From assembly GCA_011174825.1 (NCBI GenBank), contig DUEZ01000075.1, positions 1 to 64,000 on the forward strand: a stretch of 64,000 bases of DNA, in the 5' to 3' direction. The notes beneath the pieces are model-generated. The model made no database searches. It had not been told where the DNA came from and saw nothing but the letters and a program-made list of their open reading frames with translations. Numbering within the stretch: the first letter of the stretch is position 1; each line of letters begins with the position of its first letter. The stretch is from Anaerolineae bacterium (lineage in GTDB: Bacteria; Chloroflexota; Anaerolineae; Anaerolineales; E44-bin32). This document shows, in pieces, positions 43,411 to 51,792 of the stretch. Made by a program: the position numbers and the translations under genes.

Positions 43411-43483
43411 GGTGCCCGTAGCTCAATGGCAGAGCGCCTGACTGTGGATCTGGAGGTTGCGGGTTCGAGCCCCGTCGGGCACC
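43411..43483 (+). tRNA. tRNA-His (anticodon GTG)
   Basis: Acceptor GTGCCCG / CGGGCAC with the extra G-1 at 43411 opposite C73 (43483), the hallmark identity pair of tRNA-His. D arm GCTC/GAGC, anticodon loop CTGTGGA, T arm GCGGG/CCCGT with TTCGAGC. The anticodon stem CCTGA/TCTGG has a U-U mismatch in its third pair. A complete CCA is not encoded after C73. hisS is upstream. Confidence 0.95.
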
Positions 43484-43485
43484 CA

Positions 43486-43520
43486 AGAAAGAGCGCCCAA
43501 TCTTAGGCGCTTTTTTCTTC
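43486..43520 (+). terminator. Intrinsic terminator after tRNA-His
   Basis: AGCGCC (43492-43497) / GGCGCT (43506-43511) with an 8-nt loop, followed by TTTTTCTTC; an A-rich arm precedes it (AAGAAAG), so it could also end minus-strand transcripts. Confidence 0.75.
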
Positions 43521-43562
43521 CACAATTGATCCGATGTATAAATCTAGTTCGAAGGAATCTAT

Positions 43563-44198
43563 CTAAGACGAGGGATTCGAAGATTTATTCCCCATCTCAT
43601 ACTTTTTCGCTTCCCATGGCCCAGGAATGTCGTAGATCCACAATCGGTTACTTTCCAGAGGGCGTTTAGCGATCATCCTCCAGACCTTGTCCGCCTCAAT
43701 ATCAAAAAACATGCCTGCGTTGAGTGCAGAGAGTTCATAAACACCAACTTTTGAGCGTCGTCTTCCGAGCTTTCGCATGGGGATTAAAGGTGATGTGTCC
43801 CTAATTCTCTGTATCCGGTCTAAGTCTTGGATGATTTTACCCATCTGATCTGGATGAACGGGTGAGAAGACCAAGTAGCGCGCATTATTCGTGATGGTAA
43901 CAATAGCTTCAGGTCTCTCAAGGACGCCCGCGACATCACTGATACGGGGAGAGACACCCATCACCTTTCGGACCATATTATCAAGCCAGCCCATCGGATC
44001 TAGGATCCTTATCTCACGCGCGGCTTTCATCCGCTTGATTTCTAGATCACCCAACGCCCACTGACGTACATCGGTACGTAATTCATCAAGCGCTTTACGC
44101 TGCTGCTCGTTTCCAATCCAGATTAATACCCCAATTAAAACAACCGCAACCACGACGGTTACGGCGAGGGCAATTTCAATAAAAAGAGGGCTCTCCAT
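43563..44198 (-). CDS. Single-pass membrane protein of unknown function
   Basis: 211 residues. One strong membrane helix at about 8-29, followed by a short charged helix (NEQQRKALDELRTDVRQWALGDLEIKRMKAAREIRILDP) and a compact domain with GVLERPEAIVTITNNARYLVFSPVHPDQMGKI. The domain faces the cytoplasm if the N terminus is outside. No family is recognised. The gene lies 37 bases downstream of the large Ig-like exported protein gene on the same strand and is probably co-transcribed. ATG at 44198. Confidence 0.7.
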   Translation of the reverse strand: MESPLFIEIALAVTVVVAVVLIGVLIWIGNEQQRKALDELRTDVRQWALGDLEIKRMKAAREIRILDPMGWLDNMVRKVMGVSPRISDVAGVLERPEAIVTITNNARYLVFSPVHPDQMGKIIQDLDRIQRIRDTSPLIPMRKLGRRRSKVGVYELSALNAGMFFDIEADKVWRMIAKRPLESNRLWIYDIPGPWEAKKYEMGNKSSNPSS

Positions 44199-44235
44199 CA
44201 GATGTTTACTCCGCCCCCCTCCTCAGATTCAACAA

Positions 44236-46032
44236 TCAATATTCCCTTCCTCGAATACTCTCCAGATCCTCCCTGATTTGTCTAAGGATTCTTGGCCTGG
44301 GGTCCACGAGTTTTGAAGATCCTATTGCGGTCATCAAAGCGATGAGCGCCAGAGCGGGCCAAAGCCAAGGGATTCTCAGGGAGATTCTCATCGTTCGAGT
44401 CCGAGGGGGCTCGTCCGTCGTGTCTGTCAGACCAGAGGTAGGCTTAACGCGTACGATGGCGACCCGTGGCGGGTCCGTCGCAGATGGCACAAGATTGGTT
44501 TCTGTTGGAGGCACTGCTGTAGGAGACGATTGGTGAGTGGGGCTTGCTACGAATGTAGGAGTAGCCTCGAGGATGGCTGTTGGAGACGGCGAGATAGGTT
44601 GGAAATTCTCGACATGGACCGTGATACGAGCGGTGGCTTCCATATTGCCCGCAACGTCCTGTGCTCGAGCTAATACGGCATAAGTACCATCTGGAACGGA
44701 TGATGTATCCCACGTGGAACTCCAGGAGTCACCATCCATATCCAATCCTTGCCAATTCTTTCCCCCATTCAGTGAAAGTTCAGCAAAGGAAACTCCCGAG
44801 GTTGGATCTGTGCTCGTACCACGGAGTGTGACCTCACCTGAAACCCAGACTTCGCTGCCATCCGCCGGGTTTGTGAAACGTGTTAATGGACTTACGGTAT
44901 CGATTCTTACTTGAATGCTTTGGATGGCGGCATTACCTGCCAGATCAACAGCCCGGAATGATACATCACGAACGCCCTCAGTTGAAACATTAACCGTCGA
45001 ACCCGCTTGCCAAGCCCCACCGTCCAACTTGTTTTCAACACTTGCAACTCCGGATAATGGATCTGAGGCCGAGGCCTCCACCCTCACCGGCTTCCCAACG
45101 AACCAACCGTTCTTACCGACCGGCCCTGATCTTGAGATCCCGATCGAAGGCGCAGCGCCGTCTATCTTTACCGCTTCAGTCTTACCTCCAATATTTCCCG
45201 CATGATCACGAGCCCGGATCTCTACAGTATGAATTCCGTCGCCTGTGACTTGCCCTGCTGATGTCCACCCTCCTCCATCGACCGAAAGTTCAACACTCTC
45301 GATACCTGAGGTGACATCCGTTCCGCTCACATTTAGGATGACCGGTCCAGCGAGGTACCACCCACCACCCCCGATCGTTCCCCCAGATTGCTCAAGAGTT
45401 ACCTCTGGCGGTACGGTATCCACTCGCCACGTATCACTGGCCTGCTCGCTTGTGTCTCCGTAGGACGAAACAGCCCAATAATCGAGCAGAAAGCTCCCCT
45501 CCCCTCCATCGACCCATGAACAAGATACACTGGAATTGTCTGGTGGATCGCATAGAACGCCTGGAGATCCTTCTATATCCCCTTCAATATAGGTGATCAC
45601 TTCACCCTCAAGGGGTTCGTTCGCGTTGAGATCCAGTATTGGAGAACCTCTACACCATCCATCCTCTCCAAGTGTTCCACAGTTGAACGAGCCAGAAACG
45701 ACCGCGGGGGGTAATTTGACAATGACCGTTCTGAATGCCATCTCGCAGGAGGACGAATCTGCTCTCCACCCTGAACCAACGCCACAGCACACCGCTTCCT
45801 GGCGAGGGACTGATGGATGTTCGTCACATGTATGGTAGATGACGCAGACTGAGTGACATCCCAGAGGGGGATTGTTCATGATTAAGGTCCACTTATCATG
45901 TTCTGGATCCCGAATTTTCTTCGTGGTTTCGCGATCCGGGCCAGTATAACCTGCTAATGCCACCGTCGCGGCGACAAAGGCGAGCGTGCAAGTTATGACA
46001 AGCGCTACCTTATATTTCATGCTTAAGCCCAA
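44236..46032 (-). CDS. Exported multi-Ig-like protein with C-terminal anchor
   Basis: 598 residues. Signal or anchor segment at about 6-27, a Cys-rich first part (11 or more Cys, such as CHSVCVIYHTCDEHP and EAVCCGVGSGW), then at least three Ig-like repeats with the D-x-x-P-P/SGxxSVExxxDGG-W/RAxDxAGN pattern typical of OmpL47-type or surface-adhesin repeats, a Thr/Pro/Ser linker, and a C-terminal membrane helix (about 560-578) followed by basic residues. It is probably displayed on the cell surface. TTG at 46032 has AGGGGA upstream; ATG 46020 is an alternative. The repeats are built from similar, though not identical, DNA. Confidence 0.8.
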   Translation of the reverse strand: MGLSMKYKVALVITCTLAFVAATVALAGYTGPDRETTKKIRDPEHDKWTLIMNNPPLGCHSVCVIYHTCDEHPSVPRQEAVCCGVGSGWRADSSSCEMAFRTVIVKLPPAVVSGSFNCGTLGEDGWCRGSPILDLNANEPLEGEVITYIEGDIEGSPGVLCDPPDNSSVSCSWVDGGEGSFLLDYWAVSSYGDTSEQASDTWRVDTVPPEVTLEQSGGTIGGGGWYLAGPVILNVSGTDVTSGIESVELSVDGGGWTSAGQVTGDGIHTVEIRARDHAGNIGGKTEAVKIDGAAPSIGISRSGPVGKNGWFVGKPVRVEASASDPLSGVASVENKLDGGAWQAGSTVNVSTEGVRDVSFRAVDLAGNAAIQSIQVRIDTVSPLTRFTNPADGSEVWVSGEVTLRGTSTDPTSGVSFAELSLNGGKNWQGLDMDGDSWSSTWDTSSVPDGTYAVLARAQDVAGNMEATARITVHVENFQPISPSPTAILEATPTFVASPTHQSSPTAVPPTETNLVPSATDPPRVAIVRVKPTSGLTDTTDEPPRTRTMRISLRIPWLWPALALIALMTAIGSSKLVDPRPRILRQIREDLESIRGREY

Positions 46033-46055
46033 CGAATTCTATTTCCCCTGAGTTA

Positions 46056-46077
46056 ATGCAGTACTATAGTACTGCAT
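46056..46077. promoter_or_regulatory. Perfect 22-bp palindrome between divergent genes
   Basis: Half-site ATGCAGTACTA followed directly by its reverse complement, with no mismatch. It lies 24 bases upstream of the minus-strand Ig-like gene start and 124 bases upstream of the plus-strand lipoprotein ATG. A second small palindrome (AATTC-GTC-GAATT, 46078-46090) abuts it, and a run of eight T follows at about 46101. There is no spacer, as expected for a dimeric helix-turn-helix repressor operator rather than an RNA hairpin with a loop. Confidence 0.55.
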
Positions 46078-46200
46078 AATTCGTCGAATTGTGAAGGTCA
46101 TTTTTTTTATTGATAACACAAATGTTCTCAAGGTGTTACGCGATCTAACAAGGTTCATGCCCATGATTTAAGATTGTCCTTGTATAATTTGAACCCATCC

Positions 46201-47412
46201 ATGGAGTATATCGAGCGGATGAAATTAAAAATCATCTTGTTACTTGCATGTATACCGACGTTCTTTTTAACCAGCTGTGGGAAGGCTTCCCAAGGCGAGC
46301 TTCGTCATACCCGCACAGCATCGCCGTCAACTACTCGAGCAAGAAGCTCGACCCCAACGATCTCCCCCTCTTACACACCAAATCCAACGTCCACCCAGAT
46401 ACCCTCTACAACCCCCACAGTGACGCCCACACCGTCACCAAGCATCACTCCTTTCCTATTTGCCAGAACACCGCTGACACCGCTCCACAATGTAGACTCA
46501 AATCAGCTTCTGGTTCTTCTTACGCAGATACAAGTGCCATCAAAATATAGCGCCATAATTCTATTTTCTCCCCACCATCCGGTGATGTACTTCACTGGAG
46601 CGGGTCTGTTGGTCAAACGTTTAGATTTGACGAGCAATGATTACTTGTCCGACCTCCTTGGCCCGGTCAATTCTTCGCCTGTCTTCCTAGCCACTTCTTC
46701 TGATGATTTGCTCATCGCTGGAAGTGACTTGAATAGGGTTATTGTGTGGGATCTACATTCAGGTAGCCCTGTTCAAATTCTTGAGCCCACCATCGACACC
46801 TTAAGAGGTTTGTATTTCACCGAGGATGATGACATCCTAGTGACTGTTGATTACGATGGAAATATCATTCAATGGGATCGCTGGTCCTGGGAAGAGGTCG
46901 CAAGAACTGAACTTCATCAGGAACAGAAGCGTGTGATATTTGTGCCTGAAAGTGATGGAGCCCTGATCCTCGACGATGTTGATGGGGTCCTACCAGTTGT
47001 CGATTTGGATGGTCGACTATTAAGTTCAATCGAGTTGCCTACCCTAAGTTATCGATTTGTATCTGTTTCGCAGGATGGCAAAAGTTTAATGATCCTGGTA
47101 CATGAGGGTGTGCGAGTTTTTGATATTGATACAGGAGAGGAAGTCTTGTTCCTTTCATTGGAAGAAGTTCGAAGCGTTGCTGTTACGCCTGATTGGAGCC
47201 TGCTCGTGGCAAGCGATGCCGATCTAAATGTGCATATCATCGATCTAAGAAACGGCGAGCACCTGCTCACACAGAAAATGGATGTCTCGGCCATTCGTAG
47301 CTTAGAAATTTCTCCAGGTGGCAACTTGTTGGGCCTTTATGTGATCGGACCAGATCAGATGACCCCGTATATTGAACTGTGGGGGCTTGTCGGTGAGAAT
47401 AAAACCCAATAA
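46201..47412 (+). CDS. Lipoprotein with WD40/beta-propeller-like domain
   Basis: 403 residues from ATG at 46201, 12 bases after a TATAAT box (46183-46188). Signal with lipobox FLTSC (Cys about 26), a long Thr/Pro/Ser linker (about 30-90), then a beta-propeller with blades ending in W/Y-D pairs (NRVIVWDLHSGSPV, GNIIQWDRWSWEEV, EGVRVFDIDTGEEV, LNVHIIDLRNGEHL). It is exported and lipid-anchored. Function not assigned; propellers often serve as binding scaffolds. It is divergent from the Ig-like protein, sharing an upstream region that holds the 22-bp palindrome. Confidence 0.8.
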   Translation: MEYIERMKLKIILLLACIPTFFLTSCGKASQGELRHTRTASPSTTRARSSTPTISPSYTPNPTSTQIPSTTPTVTPTPSPSITPFLFARTPLTPLHNVDSNQLLVLLTQIQVPSKYSAIILFSPHHPVMYFTGAGLLVKRLDLTSNDYLSDLLGPVNSSPVFLATSSDDLLIAGSDLNRVIVWDLHSGSPVQILEPTIDTLRGLYFTEDDDILVTVDYDGNIIQWDRWSWEEVARTELHQEQKRVIFVPESDGALILDDVDGVLPVVDLDGRLLSSIELPTLSYRFVSVSQDGKSLMILVHEGVRVFDIDTGEEVLFLSLEEVRSVAVTPDWSLLVASDADLNVHIIDLRNGEHLLTQKMDVSAIRSLEISPGGNLLGLYVIGPDQMTPYIELWGLVGENKTQ

Positions 47413-47559
47413 TTGTCATTCTCGCTACATCAGATCATAAGGTTTGCGGTCACGGGTGAGGGTATAAAAATCACAAATAACTTCACCGTCCAAGGTGTGC
47501 TCGTGCAGGGAAAATATAATCTGCCTCTACGGGGCTGACGTCTAGCGATGAGCGTGAAC

Positions 47560-47584
47560 AGGGCTGCCCGTATTGGACAGCCCT
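47560..47584. repeat. Short hairpin downstream of the lipoprotein gene
   Basis: AGGGCTG / CAGCCCT, 7-bp stem with an 11-nt loop that can add CC/GG pairs. No U tract follows on either strand. It may be a weak terminator or a repeat in the 229-base gap 47413-47641. Confidence 0.35.
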
Positions 47585-47641
47585 AAACGAATGCTTTTCC
47601 AGGGGTGAGGTCGATTTAATCTACATATCGACCACAACAAT

Positions 47642-47917
47642 CTACTTCTTAGCCCCTTTAGCGCCCTTTATCTCTGTCAATGTATCGTTGATACGGAAAA
47701 TCACGATCAACAACTCGCAGAAGATCCTCCAGAAGAGCGGTCCGAGGAGTAGCGTGACCAATCCCGCCAACACCAAGGTACCTCCCCCGTAATTAGACGT
47801 AGCGCCTCTGAATATCTGCAAGAGAGCATACAGCGCGATGATGACCGCACCAATCCAAAATACAACCTGAATAATGATCGGGGTGATCATCTTACGAAAA
47901 GTTAGATAATCGTCCAT
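47642..47917 (-). CDS. DUF4282-like small membrane protein
   Basis: 91 residues from ATG at 47917, where GGAGG lies 6 bases upstream; the frame is open for ten more codons. It begins DDYLTFRKMITPIIIQVVFWIGAV, matching the DUF4282 start pattern, and has two membrane segments (about 12-36 and 50-75) separated by a Gly-rich loop, then a basic Lys-rich tail. Function is unknown in the family. It stands alone on the minus strand. Confidence 0.8.
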   Translation of the reverse strand: MDDYLTFRKMITPIIIQVVFWIGAVIIALYALLQIFRGATSNYGGGTLVLAGLVTLLLGPLFWRIFCELLIVIFRINDTLTEIKGAKGAKK

Positions 47918-48107
47918 TGTCATCCTCCATCGGGAAAAGGTTGTCATCTTCTACAATCTTATCAATAGCCCATAATTGATAGATCTGTATTCTTCCCGCA
48001 TTCACCTCCTCAATACCAAATGCTCAATCTATGTATTCCAATCCTACTTCATTTCATTGGCGGCCAGTATGCACTAAAGATTGTGGGCTGTCAAATGGAT
48101 TTATTTC

Positions 48108-49187
48108 TTATTGATTCTGACCTGTTAGAGGATTTACCCCTGTGTCGATAAATCCCTCTAGAAGCTCCTGTAAGATCGTTTCGACCAATCGTTGCCTCCC
48201 ATAGCTAATTAAGTCTGGGTTGGCATCTTGAATAATCATAGGTATCGGGACGCTCGCTCCACCTTGTCCTCCCAAGAGGTCTTCCCATAAATCACGCACA
48301 GCTTCAGCAGGATCCACACGCAGGGTGGCGACCCAATTTCTGAGCAACTCATCACCAGGCCTATGACCACCGATCAATATCATCCCACTTTCCACTAATG
48401 CAGAGAGCAATCGTGGATCTTCGATTTCAGGTGAGACATATACAGTATGCACAGCAGCTTCTATCAAGATGTCAACCGCTTCCTGCCATGCGTTCTGGAT
48501 CTCGACCTCAGAGAGACCGACTTGGATAGGATATTGCACATAAGGCGGGAATATTGGCCGGCAGGTTCCACAAAAATAACGTGCGCCATTCACAAATCCG
48601 TTCAACCCCGCCTGCCCTGTGGGTGTATCGCTCCGTCCGATCACACCAACCCGCCAATCCTGGGTGATCACAGCCGAAATGTATCCCGCTATGAAACCCA
48701 ATTGATCCGGTCGGAAGCCCATAGGACCAATAACACTCAGATTGTCGCTTGTTGACAGTCCTGAGATGCCTACAGCGAGAAATTGCACCGCCTCCATAGA
48801 TTCAGCTAAGATTTCCAGGTCCTGATCCGGTGGAAACCCGACCACCAATTGGAATGAAGCGTCGATCTCTTCGCTGGATAATGACGTTCGCGTCTCCACA
48901 ACATATCCCCCCTCGTTCGCCAACTCCCGGATAACTTCCTCTACGGATGAGAACAACTCAGGGTCAATCTCCTCCGAAGCCAAAAGGATCACACGGGGAG
49001 GGGATAGTGTAAAGGTTGGAGATAATGTAGGTGTCGGTTCAGGAGTTAACGTAACTCGTTCATCATCCGTCGGCGTGATCTCAGACGCTACCATGGGCGA
49101 ACCGCATGCGCCGAGTATTAGGCCAAGGACTCCAGACAAGGCCAGGATTGCAACAACGGTGAGATTGGATCGGTGCTCTAAATTCAT
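48108..49187 (-). CDS. BMP-family substrate-binding lipoprotein
   Basis: 359 residues. Lipobox LILGAC (Cys about 28), an acidic Thr/Pro linker, then a periplasmic-binding fold. GFRPDQLGFIAGYISAVITQDWRVGVIGR and GLNGFVNGARYFCGTCRP resemble the BMP/Med lipoprotein group that binds nucleosides in ABC transporters. The permease and ATPase genes are not adjacent, so it may act alone or with distant partners. The nucleoside-binding assignment is by family likeness only. ATG at 49187. Confidence 0.75.
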   Translation of the reverse strand: MNLEHRSNLTVVAILALSGVLGLILGACGSPMVASEITPTDDERVTLTPEPTPTLSPTFTLSPPRVILLASEEIDPELFSSVEEVIRELANEGGYVVETRTSLSSEEIDASFQLVVGFPPDQDLEILAESMEAVQFLAVGISGLSTSDNLSVIGPMGFRPDQLGFIAGYISAVITQDWRVGVIGRSDTPTGQAGLNGFVNGARYFCGTCRPIFPPYVQYPIQVGLSEVEIQNAWQEAVDILIEAAVHTVYVSPEIEDPRLLSALVESGMILIGGHRPGDELLRNWVATLRVDPAEAVRDLWEDLLGGQGGASVPIPMIIQDANPDLISYGRQRLVETILQELLEGFIDTGVNPLTGQNQ

Positions 49188-49444
49188 CTACCTGTATTCT
49201 ACTATCCAGCTTTCCCCCACCGCTAGCCTTGCCAGGTACTTGTCTCCTGCTGCGCTAACCACAGACAAATCTCTTCCAGATGTTTATCTGCTGATACTCT
49301 GAAGGGATATTGACGAGGTCTTTCGCTGACGATATCCTTAGTACACAATGAAACGAATGAAGAAGTAAGCAATCTTACCATTGCTCAAGGAATGCCCAGA
49401 GTAGAATTAGTTAAAATCCACATAAAAGATCGTATGAACGATAG

Positions 49445-50521
49445 ATGGACAAGATCCGACACCTCTCAAGACGTGATGCAATAAAGTTAGCGGCTTTAGG
49501 CCTAGGCGGGTATGTGGTCCCCCCGCTTATCTTAGGCGATTTCCCTCCCAACGAGAAGCTGGGTAGGGTATGTCAAGGTAGAGTGGATATTAAAGCAAGG
49601 CCAGATGGCAACAGCCAGACTGTCGGCGTGATTTACGATGATATGATCGTTCCGTGGTTGCGCGAGGTTGTTGGTGGACCCCATTCCATCTACGACTCTA
49701 ATCTCAGATGGGTTGAAACAGATCAAGGTTATATTTGGGCTCCCCGTCTACAACCTGTGCTCAATCAGCCCAACCAGCCTGTAGACTCACTTCCTCAAAC
49801 GAGTGGTGGGTCAGGGATGTGGGTTGAGGTGACGGTCCCTTGGGTCGACTTGATCCTCCACAACCCTCCCCCGCGTTCCCCGTGGCTCAAAGAAAACACA
49901 ACCCCACGCCTCTATTTCAGCCAGATTCTTTGGGTTGATGAAATCCGAAAGGATGACCAAGGCCAAGTTTGGTACCGTATGAACGAACGCTACGGAAGTT
50001 ATGGGGATATCTTCTGGGCAGCGGCTGAAGCCTTTCGCCCTCTCCTCTCGGATGACCTAGAAAGCATCAATCCCGATATCGAGGAAAAACGAATCCTGAT
50101 CAATCTTAATTATCAAACGCTCTCTTGTTTCGAGGGTAGCAACGAGGTGTATTATTGCCGCATATCCTCAGGTGCCAAGTTCGATGCAGAAGGCAATCCT
50201 GTTGATAAATGGTCCACGCCTCTCGGCTCTCATCCCATTTGGCGTAAAGTTATTTCGCTTCACATGAGCGGTGGGACAACGGGGGGAGGGTACGATCTTC
50301 CAGGCATAGGGTGGACGACACTCTTTGTGGGAACGGGGATCGCGATCCATGGGACATACTGGCACAACAATTTCGGAGTAGCAATGTCACACGGATGTGT
50401 TAATGCGCGTCCTGAAGACGCTAAGTGGGTTTTCCGCTGGACAAGGCCAGAAGTAATCTACGAACCCGGTGATATAACCGTTTCCATGCCAGGCGGCACG
50501 AAGGTTGAAGTCGTTGAATAA
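49445..50521 (+). CDS. Tat-exported L,D-transpeptidase (YkuD)
   Basis: 358 residues. Twin-arginine signal LSRRDAIKLAALGLGGYVV at the N terminus. Residues about 40-110 look like an SH3-type wall-binding domain (VDIKARPDGNSQTVGVIYDD). The YkuD domain (about 215-345) has IHGTYWHNNFGVAMSHGCVNA, with the catalytic Cys and His of the HxxxxxSHGCVN motif. It makes 3-3 crosslinks in peptidoglycan or attaches proteins. ATG at 49445 with GAACG upstream. It implies a peptidoglycan cell wall. Confidence 0.93.
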   Translation: MDKIRHLSRRDAIKLAALGLGGYVVPPLILGDFPPNEKLGRVCQGRVDIKARPDGNSQTVGVIYDDMIVPWLREVVGGPHSIYDSNLRWVETDQGYIWAPRLQPVLNQPNQPVDSLPQTSGGSGMWVEVTVPWVDLILHNPPPRSPWLKENTTPRLYFSQILWVDEIRKDDQGQVWYRMNERYGSYGDIFWAAAEAFRPLLSDDLESINPDIEEKRILINLNYQTLSCFEGSNEVYYCRISSGAKFDAEGNPVDKWSTPLGSHPIWRKVISLHMSGGTTGGGYDLPGIGWTTLFVGTGIAIHGTYWHNNFGVAMSHGCVNARPEDAKWVFRWTRPEVIYEPGDITVSMPGGTKVEVVE

Positions 50522-50532
50522 AGGCTTCTTCT

Positions 50533-50558
50533 GAAGACCTCGATGCGTTTAGGTCTTC
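50533..50558 (+). terminator. Weak hairpin between the L,D-transpeptidase and radical SAM genes
   Basis: GAAGACCT / AGGTCTTC, 8-bp stem with a 10-nt loop, then GCAATCATCTTTTC. The T run is displaced by about 9 bases, so termination may be partial and read-through into the next gene is possible. Confidence 0.4.
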
Positions 50559-50577
50559 GCAATCATCTTTTCTAGAT

Positions 50578-51714
50578 TTGGCAAACTCGAGGTTTAAAAT
50601 ATCTTTACGTTACGATCTTGATCAGTTCAGGACCAAGACCTCCTGCGCCCTCTGTAAATCGCCTTCAACATTAATCGCGCGCAATCTTGGTGTCTGCTTA
50701 TCATGCTTGCGGAGTAAACCCGCAGCAGCCTTGGAGCATGTGGCTGAGATTCATCATCAGTCTCGAAGAGCGTTCGGCCTTCCAGAGGCACCTCCGGATA
50801 ACGAGGCTGGGATCCAATGTGGATTATGCGCCCGTCAATGTGTAATAGGTGAGAATGAACGCGGTTTTTGTGGGCTCAGAACCCTGCGCGATGGTCGTCT
50901 CTATCACCTCGCAGGGACACCCTCAAGGGGACTCCTCCACTGGTACCGAGACCCACTCCCTACAAACTGCGTAGCGGATTGGGTATGCGACGGTCACACG
51001 CGATATGGTCGTCACAACCTTGCAGTTTTTTATGCGAGCTGCACGCTGAATTGCTTGTTCTGCCAGAACTGGCATTTCAGAACTGCTGATCCAAACCGCG
51101 ACAAGCAAGGAAATGTTCAAGCCCTAAGTGCGAGGGAATTGGCCGCATGTGCAAACGAAAGAACCCATTGTGTATGTTTCTTCGGAGGTGATCCGGCAAG
51201 CCAAATGCCTCACGCCATCGCTACCGGTAGATTGCTCGAGAAACGTGGAATCGCAATCTGCTGGGAAACGGCCGGGACAATGCATCCAAGGTTACTTCGT
51301 GTGGCGGTGGAGCTCTCTCTTAACAGTCGTGGATGCATTAAATTTGATCTCAAAGCTTACGACTCAAATCTTCATCGCTTCTTGACCGGCGCTCCCAACG
51401 TCAGAACATTGGAAAACTTTACCATCGCTGCTGACCGTTTTAACGAGCGCCTCGATCCACCCTTGGTCGTTGCCAGCACACTGCTTGTCCCCGGGTATAT
51501 CGATGCCGACGAGGTGGCTAAGATCGCTCGCTTCATTGCAGACCACAATCCAAGAATCCCATATGCTCTGCTTGGATTTCACCCACACTTCTACATTGAT
51601 GATCTACCCTGCACTTCATCACGACACGCTGGTGAGGCTCTCGAAGCCGCCCGTGATGCGGGTTTGGAGAATGTTCGCTTAGGTAATGTGCAATTGTTAT
51701 CGAATGCTTATTGA
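50578..51714 (+). CDS. amrS: AmmeMemoRadiSam-type radical SAM protein
   Basis: 378 residues from TTG at 50578 (start uncertain). An N-terminal zinc-ribbon-like part has CALCKS and CLSCLR, a second Cys cluster GLCARQCVIGENERGFCG follows, and then the radical SAM motif CTLNCLFCQNW, with FYASC before it. These match the PflA-like AmrS proteins of the AmmeMemoRadiSam system. The substrate of the system is unknown. The AMMECR1 and Memo partners are not nearby. The gene ends 78 bases before mvaD. Confidence 0.85.
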   Translation: MANSRFKISLRYDLDQFRTKTSCALCKSPSTLIARNLGVCLSCLRSKPAAALEHVAEIHHQSRRAFGLPEAPPDNEAGIQCGLCARQCVIGENERGFCGLRTLRDGRLYHLAGTPSRGLLHWYRDPLPTNCVADWVCDGHTRYGRHNLAVFYASCTLNCLFCQNWHFRTADPNRDKQGNVQALSARELAACANERTHCVCFFGGDPASQMPHAIATGRLLEKRGIAICWETAGTMHPRLLRVAVELSLNSRGCIKFDLKAYDSNLHRFLTGAPNVRTLENFTIAADRFNERLDPPLVVASTLLVPGYIDADEVAKIARFIADHNPRIPYALLGFHPHFYIDDLPCTSSRHAGEALEAARDAGLENVRLGNVQLLSNAY

Positions 51715-51792
51715 GAGCGTAATTCGAAGTCACTCCCATGAGGGGTGTATTTATGCTAGACTTCACCTCATCACGATAAGCAGCTATCACGG

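Noticed and set aside
43232-43525. A 97-codon minus-strand frame across tRNA-His
   Set aside because: It contains GSNPQPPDPQSGALPLSYGH, the usual artefact from the antisense of a tRNA gene.
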